Shown here: in pieces, positions 1-9,830 of the stretch
Layout of the letters: the number at the start of each line of letters is the position of its first letter
How positions within the stretch are numbered: position 1 is the stretch's first letter
Assembly (NCBI RefSeq): GCF_012570745.1
Contig: NZ_CP046212.1
Coordinates: 188,118 to 252,117 of the forward strand
DNA length: 64,000 bases
Direction: 5' to 3'
Origin: Enterobacteriaceae endosymbiont of Donacia dentata
Lineage (GTDB): Bacteria; Pseudomonadota; Gammaproteobacteria; Enterobacterales; Enterobacteriaceae
Notes under the pieces: model-generated
Seen by the model: only the letters and a program-made list of their open reading frames with translations
The model's database searches: none
What the model was told of the DNA's origin: nothing
Program-made: the position numbers and the translations under genes

Positions 1-486
1 AATTTTTTTAATACAATTTATAGCTTCATTCATATTATGAATAGTATAAGATAAAGGAATATTTAAACCTAAATTTTTTATAATATTTAAAAAAATAGAA
101 CGATTTTCTGCTTTATTTATACTATCTATTGTAATTCCAATTATTTCAACATTATTTTTTTCTAAAATATTATTTTTATTTAAACTTAAAACACAATTTA
201 AAGCAGTTTGTCCTCCCATAGTAGGTAAAATAGCATCAGGTTTTTCTTTTTCTATAATTTTAGCAATTATTTTCCAATCCATAGGTTCTATATAAGTAGT
301 ATCAGCAACATCAGGATCTGTCATAATAGTAGCAGGATTGGAATTTACTAAAATTACATTATATCCTTCTTCTTTAAGAGCTTTACATGCTTGAGTACCA
401 GAATAATCGAATTCACAAGCTTGTCCTATAATAATAGGACCTGATCCTAAAATCATAATATTTTTTATATCAGTACGTTTTGGCAT
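1..486 (-). CDS. carB: Carbamoyl-phosphate synthase large subunit, N-terminal part (runs off the window)
   Basis: The minus-strand frame from the ATG at 486-484 is open to the window edge for 162 codons, so only the N-terminal part of a roughly 1070-residue protein is visible. It begins [20 protein letters not shown], the typical start of CarB. It continues with the first pre-ATP-grasp domain, including [20 protein letters not shown] and an MGGQTALNC segment. CarB uses two ATP and ammonia from CarA to make carbamoyl phosphate for arginine and pyrimidines. It lies two bases downstream of the carA stop in the usual carAB order, so the two are surely co-transcribed. Identity is secure; the C-terminal half cannot be assessed. 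Confidence 0.95.
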   Translation of the reverse strand, partial: MPKRTDIKNIMILGSGPIIIGQACEFDYSGTQACKALKEEGYNVILVNSNPATIMTDPDVADTTYIEPMDWKIIAKIIEKEKPDAILPTMGGQTALNCVLSLNKNNILEKNNVEIIGITIDSINKAENRSIFLNIIKNLGLNIPLSYTIHNMNEAINCIKKI

Positions 487-488
487 TT

Positions 489-1646
489 TTATAATCTCTT
501 ATGTTTTATCATACGATATTTTTTAATTAATTTTATAAAATAATCAAATAAAATAGATGCGTCATGTGGCCCCGGACTTGCTTCAGGATGTCCTTGAAAA
601 CTAAAAGCAGATTTTTTAAGACAATGAATTCCTTGTATAGTATTATCAAATAATGATATATGTGTAATTTTTAAATTTTTAGAAATACTTTTTTTATCAA
701 TAGTAAATTGATGGTTTTGAGTAGTAATAAATACTTTATTATTTTTTAAATCTTTTACAGGATGATTACTTCCATGATGTCCTACATTCATTTTTTTAAT
801 TTTAGCTCCATTAGCAAGAGCTAATATTTGATGCCCAAAACAAATACCAAAAATTGGAATATTTGTTTTTAATATTTTTTTTATATTATCGATAATATAA
901 GAACAAGGTGTAGGATCTCCTGGACCATTAGATAAAAAAATACCATCTGGGTCTAAAGAAATTATTTTTTTATAACTAGTAAAAGCAGAAATAACAGTAA
1001 CTTTACATTTTTTATCTATAAATATTCTTAAAATATTTTTTTTAATACCAAAATCAAATGCCAAAATATGAATAGAATTTTTATTTAATTTTACTAATTT
1101 ATGATTTCTACTTCCTTGTATCCAAGAATAATTTGCTTTAGTTGTAATTTTTTTTATTAAATCTAAACCTTTTAATCCATTAAAGTTATTAATTTTTTTT
1201 ATAATATCTTTAAAATTAATTTTTTTTTTAGTAGATATAAGTGCTATTTTTTTTATTTTTTTATTACGTATTAATCTTGTTAAATAACGTGTATCTATTC
1301 CTTCAATAGCAACAACATTATTTTTTTTTAAAAATGGTTCTAATTCTCCTGTACTACGATAATTACTTGCTATTTTTGATAAATGATTGATAATAAGTCC
1401 TTTTAAATAAATTTTTGATGATTCATTATCTTCTAAATTAATACCTGTATTACCAATATGTGGATATGTTAAAATAACAATTTGTTCATAATATGAAGGA
1501 TCAGTTATTATTTCTTGATATCCAGTCATTGAAGTATTAAATATTATTTCTCCTATAACTATGCCATTAATACCTATAGATTTACCAAAAAGTTTAGTTC
1601 CATCTTCCATAACTAATATTGCTTTATTATTCAAATTATTCTCCAT
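489..1646 (-). CDS. carA: Carbamoyl-phosphate synthase small subunit (glutaminase)
   Basis: 385 residues against 382 in E. coli. CarA hydrolyses glutamine and channels ammonia to CarB for carbamoyl phosphate synthesis. The N-terminal CPSase_sm domain (about 10-145) includes the [16 protein letters not shown] signature. The C-terminal class I glutamine amidotransferase domain (about 192-375) carries the nucleophile Cys269 in FGICFGHQ and the partners His353 and Glu355 in [11 protein letters not shown], at exactly the E. coli numbering. It is the first gene of carAB. The 5' flank (1647-1945) is A+T-rich and must hold its promoter. I recognise no arginine or pyrimidine operator, so regulation is probably relaxed (inference). 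Confidence 0.97.
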   Translation of the reverse strand: MENNLNNKAILVMEDGTKLFGKSIGINGIVIGEIIFNTSMTGYQEIITDPSYYEQIVILTYPHIGNTGINLEDNESSKIYLKGLIINHLSKIASNYRSTGELEPFLKKNNVVAIEGIDTRYLTRLIRNKKIKKIALISTKKKINFKDIIKKINNFNGLKGLDLIKKITTKANYSWIQGSRNHKLVKLNKNSIHILAFDFGIKKNILRIFIDKKCKVTVISAFTSYKKIISLDPDGIFLSNGPGDPTPCSYIIDNIKKILKTNIPIFGICFGHQILALANGAKIKKMNVGHHGSNHPVKDLKNNKVFITTQNHQFTIDKKSISKNLKITHISLFDNTIQGIHCLKKSAFSFQGHPEASPGPHDASILFDYFIKLIKKYRMIKHKRL

Positions 1647-1972
1647 AATTTATAATTATTTATAATAAATATAAATTTTAAATAAAAATTTATTATATTA
1701 TTTTTACAAAAAAAATTTTATTTATTACAAATTATAAAATTTAAAAATAATATTTATGATTTAATAAAATAATTTGTAAATGAAATGTATAAAAAAATAC
1801 AAATATAATTAGTTAATTATTTAAAAAAAATTTATAAAAATATAAAAATATAAAAATATTTTTTACTTAAGTAAAAAATAATATAAAATTATATAATTTT
1901 TTATTATAAAAAATTTTATTAAAATAAATAATATTTTTTGAAATTACTCTCTTTTAAAAAGAGAGTATATTT
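1647..1972. other. carA-ilvC intergenic spacer
   Basis: This 326-base stretch is almost pure A+T and has no credible open frame on either strand. Its only G+C-containing structure is the hairpin at 1946-1966 next to the ilvC stop. It must contain the carAB promoter on the minus strand. Candidate TATAAT-like strings are too common at this composition to single one out. Confidence 0.6.
1946..1966 (-). terminator. Hairpin downstream of ilvC
   Basis: The arms ACTCTCTTTT (1946-1955) and AAAAGAGAGT (1957-1966) are perfect inverted repeats. They fold into a stem of about 8-9 bp with a 3-5 nt loop and several G-C pairs, rare for this region. The hairpin starts seven bases after the ilvC stop on the minus strand and separates ilvC from carA. 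The tract that follows is only partly U-rich, so rho-independent termination is likely but not certain. Confidence 0.5.
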
Positions 1973-3451
1973 TTATTTAATTAAAGTTTTCATATGAGTC
2001 ATATAACTTCTTAAAACATAACCTATTTTTTCAATAGGATGATTCCTAATATCATAATTTATATCACGTAAATAAACATTATTTATAGATTTATTATTAT
2101 TATCTTTAATAATACCTAAATCTTCCCTAGTAATATTTTCCATAAATTTTTGTAATAAAAAAATTGCTTTATTTGTAAATAAATAATTACCATATTCAGC
2201 TGTGTCTGATATAACTTTATTCATTTCATATAATTTTTTTCTTGCAATAGTATTAGCAATCAAAGGTAATTCATGTAATGATTCATAATAAGCTGAAGCT
2301 GGAGATATTCCTGATTCTATCATTAATTCATATGATAATTCAATACTACTTTTAATAATAGAAGTCATAAAAATACCTTTATTAAAATAATCTTTTTCTT
2401 TTACACAATTACTTTTTTTTATTTTAACTTTTTCAAAATTATTATTTTGATATATTTCTCTCCATTTAATTAAATTTTTATTATTATTATTCCAATCTTT
2501 TATTAGATCTTGTGAAAATTTACCTGAAATTATATTATCAACATGTAATTTAAATAAAGGTTTTAATATTTTTTTTAAAACTAAGGATAATTCATAAGAA
2601 CGTATTTTACTAAAATTATCTAATCTATCCATCATTAAACTAATTCCACCTTGTTTTAAGGCTTCTGTAATATGTTCCCATCCAAATTGGATAAATTGTG
2701 AAGCATATGATGAATCAATATTAAATTTTAATAATTTATCAAATAATAAAATAGATGCTGTTTGTAACATTCCACATAAGACTGTTTGTTCACCTATTAA
2801 ATCAGATTTTACTTCAGCAATAAAAGATGATTCTAATACACCAGCTTTATGACTACCAATAGATACTGCCCAAGCTTTAGCTATTTTAAAACTAGAATTA
2901 AAATTATCAGCATTTTGATGAACAGCAATTAAAGATGGAACACCAAAACCTCTTTTAAACTCTTCCCTTACTTCTGTTCCAGGACATTTTGGTGCTACCA
3001 TAATTACTGAAACATTTTGAGAAATAATTTCACCTTCTTCTACAATATTAAAACCATGAGAATATCCTATTGTGGCTTTTTCTTTTATTAAATGTTTAAT
3101 TTCTTTTAAAACATTATGATGATTTTTATCAGGAGTTAAATTAATTATTAAATCTGCTGTAGGTATTAATTCTTTATATGTACCAATTATAAAATTATTT
3201 ACATAAGCTCTTTGCCAAGATTTATTTTTATTTTTTATAGATTCAATTTTTAATGCATAAGAGATATTTAATCCAGAATCTCTCATATTTAATCCTTGAT
3301 TTAATCCTTGAGATCCACATCCTATAATAACAATTTTTTTATTTTTTAAATTATTAATACTATTAATAAATTCATTTGGCTGCATTAATCTACATTTTTG
3401 TAAATTTTTTAATTTTCTACGAAAATTTAAAGTATTAAAATAATTTTTCAT
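1973..3451 (-). CDS. ilvC: Ketol-acid reductoisomerase, long (class II) form
   Basis: 492 residues against 491 in E. coli. IlvC isomerises and reduces acetolactate or acetohydroxybutyrate with NADPH and Mg2+, the second common step to valine and isoleucine. The Rossmann dinucleotide motif [14 protein letters not shown] is at about 43-56. The catalytic core motifs include [19 protein letters not shown] and [14 protein letters not shown] with the metal-binding Asp/Glu. The duplicated C-terminal knotted domain makes it the long enterobacterial form. The start follows AGGATTATTTTAATG. It sits 200 bases downstream of ilvD on the same strand, in the place where ilvA would follow in E. coli. A hairpin at 3493-3527 lies in that gap. 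Confidence 0.97.
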   Translation of the reverse strand: MKNYFNTLNFRRKLKNLQKCRLMQPNEFINSINNLKNKKIVIIGCGSQGLNQGLNMRDSGLNISYALKIESIKNKNKSWQRAYVNNFIIGTYKELIPTADLIINLTPDKNHHNVLKEIKHLIKEKATIGYSHGFNIVEEGEIISQNVSVIMVAPKCPGTEVREEFKRGFGVPSLIAVHQNADNFNSSFKIAKAWAVSIGSHKAGVLESSFIAEVKSDLIGEQTVLCGMLQTASILLFDKLLKFNIDSSYASQFIQFGWEHITEALKQGGISLMMDRLDNFSKIRSYELSLVLKKILKPLFKLHVDNIISGKFSQDLIKDWNNNNKNLIKWREIYQNNNFEKVKIKKSNCVKEKDYFNKGIFMTSIIKSSIELSYELMIESGISPASAYYESLHELPLIANTIARKKLYEMNKVISDTAEYGNYLFTNKAIFLLQKFMENITREDLGIIKDNNNKSINNVYLRDINYDIRNHPIEKIGYVLRSYMTHMKTLIK

Positions 3452-3492
3452 TAAAATAATCCTATTTAATATATAAATTAATATTTAATTAG

Positions 3493-3527
3493 TTTAATAA
3501 ATATTTTTTAAAAAAGTATTTATTAAA
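3493..3527 (-). promoter_or_regulatory. Inverted repeat between ilvD and ilvC
   Basis: The arms TTTAATAAATA (3493-3503) and TATTTATTAAA (3517-3527) are perfect complements. Inside them is a second T6/A6 pairing, so the fold is an 11 + 6 bp stem with one bulged base. It ends 41 bases before the ilvC start on the minus strand. It could be a terminator closing ilvGMED or part of an ilvC leader. There is no clear U-tract, and A/T-only stems arise by chance here. Confidence 0.3.
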
Positions 3528-3651
3528 TATGAATAAATATTATTTTAACATTTGTTTAAAAAAATTTATATATAACCTATATTAAAGATATTATATTTTT
3601 ATTTATTTTATAAAAATAAAATAATTATTTAATTTTAAAATATTTAAATTT

Positions 3652-5520
3652 TTATTTATAAATACTTAATTTATTTTTATCTCTAGCGGCACCTTTATCA
3701 GCACTAGTTACTAAATAAGCATATGCTTTTAATGCAAAAGAAATTTTTCTTTTTCTTTTTAACATAGGAGTATAAGCTAAATTTTTTCTTTGTTCTTCTT
3801 TCTTTCTTCTATTTTTTAATACATTACTTGATACATCTAATGTTATAGATCTATCTGGGATATTAATTTTAATAATATCTCCATTTTGTATTAATGCAAT
3901 TAAACCTTTATCTGCAGCTTCTGGAGAAATATGTCCTATAGATAAACCAGAAGTACCTCCTGAAAATCTTCCGTCCGTAATTAAAGCACAATTTTTATCT
4001 AATTTCATCGATTTTAAATAAGAAGTAGGATATAACATTTCTTGCATTCCTGGTCCTCCTTTTGGTCCTTCATATCTTATGACGACTATATCACCTGAAA
4101 AAATTTTTTTATTTAAAATTGCATATATTGCTGATTCTTGACTTTCATATACTTTTGCTTTTCCTGTAAAAATCATTAATTTTTTATATACACTAGCAGT
4201 TTTAACAACACACCCATCTTTAGCAAGATTACCATATAAAACAGCTAATCCTCCATCTTTACTAAAAGCATATTTATATGAACGTATACATCCTTTTTTT
4301 CTATCATTATCTAAATCATTCCATATTTTATTTTGTGAAAAAGGTTTTGTAGTTTTACTATTACCAGGAGCGGAACAAAAAAATTTTTTTATTTTTAAAC
4401 TTTTATTAATTATAATATCATATTTTTTTATTGTATCTTCTATACTTAATCCTAAAATATTTTTAACATTTTTATGTATTAAGTTTATTCTATTTAATTC
4501 TCCTAAAATTCCCATAACTCCACCAGCTCTATGAAAATCTTCCATATAAAATTTATTTGTACTAGGAGAAACTTTACACAACCATGGTATTCTTTTTGAT
4601 AATTTATCTATCGTTTTAAGATTAAAAATTATATTAGTTTCTTGAGCTAATGCCAACATATGTAAAATTGTATTTGTAGAACCACCCATAGCAATGTCTA
4701 ACATAATTGCATTTTCAAATGATTTTTGACTTGCAATATTTCTTGGTAAAAAATCTATATTATTCTTTTCATAATATTTTTTTGTAATTTCCACTATTTT
4801 ATGTGCTGATTTGATACATAATTTTTTACGATTTTTATGTGTAGCTAATAAAGAACCATTTCCTGGTAATGATAAACCTAAAACTTCTACTATACAATTC
4901 ATTGAATTAGCTGTAAACATTCCAGAACAAGAACCACATGTTGGACATGCATTAAGTTCTATATTTTTAATATGATTATCTGATCTATTTAAATCAGCCG
5001 ATTGAATCATTGCATCAACTAAATTAATTTTAGTAATTTTTTTTTTATTTTCAATATTTATAATTTTACCAGCTTCCATCGGTCCTCCTGATATAAATAC
5101 ACTAGGTATATTTAAACGTAAGCTAGCCATTAACATTCCTGGAGTAATTTTATCACAATTAGATATACAAATTATTGAATCTACACAATGAGCATTTATA
5201 ACATATTCTATTGAATCAGCAATAAGTTCTCTAGAAGGTAGAGAATATAACATACCATCATGTCCCATAGCTATACCATCATCAATTGCTATTGTATTAA
5301 ATTCTTTTGGTATCGCTCCTTTTTTTTTTATTTCTTTAGAAATTATTTTACTTAATTCTTTTAAATGTATATGTCCAGGAACAAATTCTGAAAAAGAATT
5401 AACTATAGCAATAATAGGTTTATTAAAATCTTTATTATTCATGCCTGTTGCTCTCCAAAGAGAACGAGCTCCAGCCATATTACGACCTTTTGTTGTTGTA
5501 AACGAACGATAAATAGGCAT
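3652..5520 (-). CDS. ilvD: Dihydroxy-acid dehydratase
   Basis: 622 residues against 616 in E. coli. IlvD dehydrates the dihydroxy acids made by IlvC to the 2-oxo acid precursors of valine and isoleucine, using an oxygen-sensitive Fe-S cluster and Mg2+. The cluster-ligand segments [10 protein letters not shown] and [19 protein letters not shown] are intact. So are GGPMEAG, the glycine-rich [13 protein letters not shown] and [11 protein letters not shown]. The start [20 protein letters not shown] matches the E. coli N-terminus. It lies 30 bases after ilvE. Its Fe-S requirement ties it to cluster assembly, of which NfuA is encoded at 42466. Confidence 0.97.
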   Translation of the reverse strand: MPIYRSFTTTKGRNMAGARSLWRATGMNNKDFNKPIIAIVNSFSEFVPGHIHLKELSKIISKEIKKKGAIPKEFNTIAIDDGIAMGHDGMLYSLPSRELIADSIEYVINAHCVDSIICISNCDKITPGMLMASLRLNIPSVFISGGPMEAGKIINIENKKKITKINLVDAMIQSADLNRSDNHIKNIELNACPTCGSCSGMFTANSMNCIVEVLGLSLPGNGSLLATHKNRKKLCIKSAHKIVEITKKYYEKNNIDFLPRNIASQKSFENAIMLDIAMGGSTNTILHMLALAQETNIIFNLKTIDKLSKRIPWLCKVSPSTNKFYMEDFHRAGGVMGILGELNRINLIHKNVKNILGLSIEDTIKKYDIIINKSLKIKKFFCSAPGNSKTTKPFSQNKIWNDLDNDRKKGCIRSYKYAFSKDGGLAVLYGNLAKDGCVVKTASVYKKLMIFTGKAKVYESQESAIYAILNKKIFSGDIVVIRYEGPKGGPGMQEMLYPTSYLKSMKLDKNCALITDGRFSGGTSGLSIGHISPEAADKGLIALIQNGDIIKINIPDRSITLDVSSNVLKNRRKKEEQRKNLAYTPMLKRKRKISFALKAYAYLVTSADKGAARDKNKLSIYK

Positions 5521-5550
5521 ATTTCACTTCTTTTTTTTAATAATAAATAA

Positions 5551-6483
5551 CTATAAATTAATATGATCTAACCAATTCCATTTATCTTGTATTTTTCCTG
5601 TGAATAAATATAGAAATTCTTTTTGTATTTTTTTTGTAATTTTTCCTCTTTTACCATTGTTTATTAATATACCATCTATACTACAAACAGGAATAATTTC
5701 AGCTGCTGTTCCAGTTAAAAATATTTCGTCAGCTAAGTATAAAAATTCTCTTAATATAAGAGATTCTTTTATTTTCAAATTAATATTTTTAGCTATTTTT
5801 AGAACAGAGTCTCTTGTAATTCCTGGTAGAATAGATGAAGTTAGTGGAGGAGTAAATAAAATTTTATTTTTAATAATAAATATATTTTCTCCAGCTCCTT
5901 CAGAAACAAATCCTAAACTATCTAATGCTATTCCTTCATCATATCCATTTCTTCTAGCTTCACTACTTATTAATAAAGAAGATAAATAATTACCACCTGC
6001 TTTTGCTAAACTAGGTATAGTATTAGGTTTTATTTTATTCCAGGTAGATATCATTGTTCTAATTCCATTATTTTTTGCATTATTACCAAGATAATTTTCC
6101 CATAAAAATGCGCTAATCATTATATCTGCATAATAATTTTTAGGAGGATTAATGCCTAAACCCACATCTCCTATAAATATTAAAATTCTAATATAGGCTT
6201 CTTTTAATTTATTAATATTAATTATTGTATGAACAGCATTAATTATTTCTTTTATAGTAAATTTTAATGGAAAACGATAAATTTTAGCAGAATTATATAA
6301 ACGATTAATGTGATCTTCATGACGAAAAATAACAGAACCTTTATATGATTTATAACATCTAATACCTTCAAAAACAGATGTACCATAATGTAATGCATGT
6401 GTCATAACACTAATTTTAGCATCTTCCCATTTTATAATATCTCCATTTAACCAAATAAAATTTGTTTTTTTTATTGACATCAT
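5551..6483 (-). CDS. ilvE: Branched-chain amino acid aminotransferase
   Basis: 310 residues against 309 in E. coli. IlvE is the fold-type IV PLP aminotransferase that performs the last step to Ile, Val and Leu. SVMTHALHYGTSVFEGIRCY is typical of the family, the PLP lysine lies in SLAKAGGNYLSSLL, and EIFLTGTAAEIIPV binds the cofactor phosphate. Two adjacent ATGs (6483 and 6480) follow an AAGGA. The second gives MSIKKTNFIW, which aligns best with E. coli. The stop is UAG, one of only two in the window. Many symbionts leave this step to the host, so retention suggests finished amino acids can be exported (inference). Confidence 0.96.
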   Translation of the reverse strand: MMSIKKTNFIWLNGDIIKWEDAKISVMTHALHYGTSVFEGIRCYKSYKGSVIFRHEDHINRLYNSAKIYRFPLKFTIKEIINAVHTIININKLKEAYIRILIFIGDVGLGINPPKNYYADIMISAFLWENYLGNNAKNNGIRTMISTWNKIKPNTIPSLAKAGGNYLSSLLISSEARRNGYDEGIALDSLGFVSEGAGENIFIIKNKILFTPPLTSSILPGITRDSVLKIAKNINLKIKESLILREFLYLADEIFLTGTAAEIIPVCSIDGILINNGKRGKITKKIQKEFLYLFTGKIQDKWNWLDHINL

Positions 6484-6526
6484 TACATTTCCTTATTTTA
6501 AATAATTATAATATTATTATAATTAT

Positions 6527-6760
6527 TTATGATATTATAGTTATATCTAGTACATCTATTAGTTTAGCAATTTGCTTTACTAAAATTTCTATAGATTTAA
6601 AACTTTTTATTATTAATTTAAAAATAATATTTTGTAATTTATTCAAAACATTAATATTTACAGTTTTAATTAAAAAACCTCTATGACGAATAATTCTCAT
6701 TATTCTTTCACTTATTTCAGGACTAATATTAGTTTTAATATATAATTTATATTTATTCAT
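6527..6760 (-). CDS. ilvM: Acetolactate synthase II small (regulatory) subunit
   Basis: 77 residues, slightly shorter than E. coli IlvM at about 87. The sequence is a minimal ACT domain: LYIKTNISPEISERIMRIIR followed by a second beta-alpha-beta unit. Its ATG (6760-6758) directly abuts the ilvG stop (6763-6761) with no gap, which implies translational coupling. It stabilises the IlvG catalytic subunit; isozyme II is classically valine-insensitive. The protein is divergent, but position and length make the call firm. Confidence 0.9.
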   Translation of the reverse strand: MNKYKLYIKTNISPEISERIMRIIRHRGFLIKTVNINVLNKLQNIIFKLIIKSFKSIEILVKQIAKLIDVLDITIIS

Positions 6761-8425
6761 TTAAATTTTCTCCATCATATTATCATTGCTATAACCAGGA
6801 GGAACTAATGGCCATACATTATCTTTTTCATTAATTGAAACATGTAATATATAAGGTTTTTTTATAGAAAAAATTTTTTTTAAACTTTTTTTGATTTCAT
6901 AATTATAACAAATACTATGTCCTGATATACCAAAAGATTCAGCTAATTTTATAAAATTAGGATTATCAAATAATATAGTTTCACTATATCTCTTATTAAA
7001 AAAAATTTGCTGCCATTGTTTAACCATACCTAATCTCTTATTATCTAATAAGATAATTTTAATAGGTAAATTTTTTCTTTTAATTGTACTTAATTCTTGA
7101 ATATTCATCATAAAAGAACCATCTCCAGAAATACATATAACAGTATAATTAGGTTTAGCAATTTGAGCACCGATAGCAGCTGGTAATCCAAAACCCATTG
7201 TTCCTAAACCACTTGAAGTAATAAAATTTCTAGGATTTGAAAAATTTATATGTTGTGCAACCCACATTTGATGTTGTCCTACATCAGTAGTAATGATAGT
7301 TTTTGTATTTTTAAAATCTGATAATTTTTTTAATAAAAAAGGAGCATAAATTTTATTGTGATTAATAAATTTATTATATAAATAAGAATATTTTTTTTTT
7401 ATCTTTTTTATATAAAATTTCCATTTTAAAATATCATTTGGTATTTCTAATAATGGAATTAAATAATTTAAATCACCTAATAATTCTACATCTGTTTGAC
7501 AAATTTTATTAATTTCTGCTGGATCTATATCCATATGTATAATATTTGCCAAAGGAGCAAATTTTTTTATATTTCCTGTAACTCTATCATCAAATCTCGC
7601 TCCAATAGCTACTAATAAATCACATTTTTGAACAGTATAATTAGCTGCTTTATTTCCATGCATACCTAACATTCCTAAATAATAGGGATTATTATTACTT
7701 ATAGTTCCTAATCCTTTTAAAGTAACTACTGTAGGTATTTCAGATTTTTGTACAAATTTTCTTAATGTATTAACAGCATTACCGATATTTACACCTCCTC
7801 CTATATATAATACAGGCATAATAGATTTTTTTAAAAAATAATTAGCTTTTGAAATTTTTTTTACTGAAATTTTTTTTTGTTTAATAAAAAAAAGTTTTTT
7901 ATTTTCAAATTTTATTTGTTTAGGTACATTATAGAATAACTGGATATCTTTAGGTATATCTATTAATACAGGTCCAGGTCTTCCTGATAATGCTATAAAA
8001 AAAGCTTTTTCTATTGTAGATGATATTTCTGTAGGTGAAGTTATTAAAAAACTGTGTTTTGTACATGATAAAGACATTCCTATAATATCTATTTCTTGAA
8101 AAGCATCTGTACCAATTAATGGTAAAGATACTTGTCCTGTAATTGCAACAATAGGAATAGAATCTACCATGGCATCTGTAATTCCTGTTATCAAATTGGT
8201 TGCTCCAGGACCTGATGTAGCTATACAAACTCCTATTTTTCCTGTAGCACGAGCGTATCCTATTGCTGCCATTGCTGCTGCTTGTTCGTGTCTACATAAT
8301 ATATGTTCTATTTTATTATTATATAATGCATCATAAAGAGGCATTATTGCACCACCAGGATATCCAAATACTATTTTTACATTTTGTTTTTTTAATGCTT
8401 GAATTATACATTGTGCCCCATTCAT
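6761..8425 (-). CDS. ilvG: Acetolactate synthase II large (catalytic) subunit
   Basis: 554 residues against 548 in E. coli. This ThDP-dependent enzyme condenses pyruvate with pyruvate or 2-oxobutanoate, the first common step to Val and Ile. The N-terminal Pyr domain carries the catalytic Glu in [20 protein letters not shown]. The central FAD-binding domain includes GGGVNIGNA and [10 protein letters not shown]. The C-terminal PP domain has the ThDP motif [20 protein letters not shown]. Pairing with ilvM identifies isozyme II. It is first in ilvGMED, and AAAGAGG lies just upstream of the ATG. No E. coli-like ilvL leader remains; a 7-codon mini-ORF precedes it. Confidence 0.96.
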   Translation of the reverse strand: MNGAQCIIQALKKQNVKIVFGYPGGAIMPLYDALYNNKIEHILCRHEQAAAMAAIGYARATGKIGVCIATSGPGATNLITGITDAMVDSIPIVAITGQVSLPLIGTDAFQEIDIIGMSLSCTKHSFLITSPTEISSTIEKAFFIALSGRPGPVLIDIPKDIQLFYNVPKQIKFENKKLFFIKQKKISVKKISKANYFLKKSIMPVLYIGGGVNIGNAVNTLRKFVQKSEIPTVVTLKGLGTISNNNPYYLGMLGMHGNKAANYTVQKCDLLVAIGARFDDRVTGNIKKFAPLANIIHMDIDPAEINKICQTDVELLGDLNYLIPLLEIPNDILKWKFYIKKIKKKYSYLYNKFINHNKIYAPFLLKKLSDFKNTKTIITTDVGQHQMWVAQHINFSNPRNFITSSGLGTMGFGLPAAIGAQIAKPNYTVICISGDGSFMMNIQELSTIKRKNLPIKIILLDNKRLGMVKQWQQIFFNKRYSETILFDNPNFIKLAESFGISGHSICYNYEIKKSLKKIFSIKKPYILHVSINEKDNVWPLVPPGYSNDNMMEKI

Positions 8426-8438
8426 ATTTTAAACCTCT

Positions 8439-8462
8439 TTAATTTAGTAATATAATATGCAT
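8439..8462 (-). promoter_or_regulatory. Seven-codon mini-ORF (MHIILLN) ahead of ilvG
   Basis: ATG CAT ATT ATA TTA CTA AAT TAA ends inside the ilvG ribosome-binding site. Four of seven codons are Ile or Leu, the regulatory amino acids of the E. coli ilvGMEDA attenuator. It has no obvious ribosome-binding site of its own, and no terminator/antiterminator pair is visible. Ile codons are very common in this genome, so it may be chance. Confidence 0.2.
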
Positions 8463-8665
8463 AATTCAATTTTATTATGTTTTAATTTATGTAAATTTTT
8501 AAGATTAGAAGATATGATTTTGTATTTGATATGTTATTAAATTTTTCTAAAATAATATAAATATATTAAATAATATATATTATATATTTATATATAATTA
8601 TTTATTATATTAACATAAATATATATTTTATAAAAAATTATATAATTAAAAAAATAATAATTACT

Positions 8666-8739
8666 CAGGGGTGGAGGGATTTGAACCCCCAACCATTGGT
8701 TTTGGAGACCAATATTCTACCTAATTAAACTACACCCCT
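8666..8739 (-). tRNA. trpT: tRNA-Trp (anticodon CCA)
   Basis: The minus strand folds as a complete cloverleaf. The acceptor is AGGGGTG/CACCCCT with discriminator G. The anticodon stem TTGGT/ACCAA encloses loop CTCCAAA (CCA at 8705-8703), and the T arm contains GGTTCAAATCC. The closest match I know is E. coli tRNA-Trp. The 3' CCA is not encoded. Anticodon CCA reads UGG and should not read UGA efficiently, which matters because UGA is unused as a stop in this window. Confidence 0.95.
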
Positions 8740-9062
8740 TAAATTATTTATATTATTTAAATAAAAATATGTTTAAAATAATATATTTTAATAAAATTTT
8801 TCTAAAATAAATTTATTAAAATTAAAAATTTATATATAATATAAAGTAATAATTTTTAAAATCATAACATAAATTTTTTGTAAAAAATATGAAAAAATAA
8901 TAAAAAAAATAATAAATTAAAATCTATGTTTTTATTTTATAAAAAATATAAATTATTATTAAAATTTTTAAAAATTATAAAAAATATAATTATTAATTTA
9001 TTTTATAAAAATTATATTCTAATATAGAAATATAATTTTTTAATAAAATTTAAGGATTAAAT
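8740..9062. other. Divergent spacer between tRNA-Trp and fpr
   Basis: These 323 bases separate the minus-strand tRNA from plus-strand fpr. No open frame or RNA gene is visible. Both promoters must lie here. The only notable structure is the bulged 15-bp inverted repeat at 9007-9040, just before the fpr ribosome-binding site. Confidence 0.6.
9007..9040 (+). promoter_or_regulatory. Inverted repeat in the fpr leader
   Basis: The arms AAAAATTATATTCTA (9007-9021) and TAGAAATATAATTTTT (9025-9040) pair over 15 bp with one bulged A and a 3-nt loop. The repeat ends 22 bases before the fpr ATG and just upstream of AAGGA. The neighbour to the left is transcribed away, so it cannot terminate a plus-strand gene. 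It may be an operator-like dyad or mRNA leader hairpin, or chance at this base composition. Confidence 0.3.
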
Positions 9063-9815
9063 ATGACAGAATGGATTATAGGTAATATTAAAGATGTAAA
9101 ATATTGGACAAAAAATTTATTTAGTATTATTTTAAATGCCGAAGTTAATAATTTTATTGCTGGTCAATTTGCAAAATTAGCTTTAAAAATCAACGGGGAA
9201 AAAATACAAAGAATATATTCATATATAAATTCTCCAAAAGATAAAAATCATGAATTTTATATTTCTAATATTAAAGGAGGTAAATTTACTCCATACTTAT
9301 ATAAATTAAAAATTAATGATAAAATTATGATATCTAAAAATGCTTCGGGTATTTTTACTTTAAATAATATTAAAGTTTGTGAAAATTTATGGATGTTATC
9401 AACAGGTACTGGTATTGGTCCTTATCTTTCAATATTACAAGATGGTATTTGTTTTAAAAAATTTAAAAAAATAATTTTAGTACATACTATTAGATATATA
9501 AATGATTTTAATTATTTATATATAATTAAGAAAATTAAAAAAAAATATAAAAATAAATTTGTATTACAAATTATTTTAACTAGAAATAATCATATAAATG
9601 ATTCTATTTTATATGGTTATATTCCTAATTTAATTCGAAGTGGGGATTTAGAAAAAAAAATTGGTATAAAAATTCATAAAAATAATAGTCATGTAATGTT
9701 ATGTGGTAATCCAAATATGATAAAAGAAACAAGAAAAATATTAGAAATAAATAAAAATTTATCTAGAAATTTTATTAATAAAAGTGGAAACATTACATCA
9801 GAACAATATTGGTAA
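9063..9815 (+). CDS. fpr: Ferredoxin/flavodoxin-NADP+ reductase
   Basis: 250 residues against 248 in E. coli. Fpr passes electrons between NADPH and flavodoxin or ferredoxin, supporting Fe-S assembly and radical enzymes. The N-terminal FAD-binding barrel contains AGQFAKLAL and the RIYSYINSP motif. The C-terminal NADP domain contains LSTGTGIGPYLSIL and VMLCGNPNMI. The C-terminus ends SEQYW, matching the aromatic end of the E. coli protein. AAGGATTAAATATG supplies a good ribosome-binding site. It lies 15 bases ahead of tpiA; in E. coli the two are also close neighbours. Its partner flavodoxin or ferredoxin is not in this window. Confidence 0.96.
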   Translation: MTEWIIGNIKDVKYWTKNLFSIILNAEVNNFIAGQFAKLALKINGEKIQRIYSYINSPKDKNHEFYISNIKGGKFTPYLYKLKINDKIMISKNASGIFTLNNIKVCENLWMLSTGTGIGPYLSILQDGICFKKFKKIILVHTIRYINDFNYLYIIKKIKKKYKNKFVLQIILTRNNHINDSILYGYIPNLIRSGDLEKKIGIKIHKNNSHVMLCGNPNMIKETRKILEINKNLSRNFINKSGNITSEQYW

Positions 9816-9830
9816 ATTATAAGGAAAAAT

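Noticed and set aside
5600..5989. 129-codon plus-strand open frame opposite ilvE
   Set aside because: It is antisense to a well-conserved gene, has no recognisable domain and is explained by codon composition.
6462..6686. 74-codon plus-strand frame opposite ilvM
   Set aside because: It is the antisense shadow of ilvM; ilvM has family similarity, operon position and coupling to ilvG.
7950..8228. Out-of-frame ORF inside ilvG, and similar frames inside sucB, aceF, lpd, nfuA, proS, dnaE and rpoD
   Set aside because: All lie wholly within conserved genes, in other frames, without ribosome-binding sites or recognisable products.
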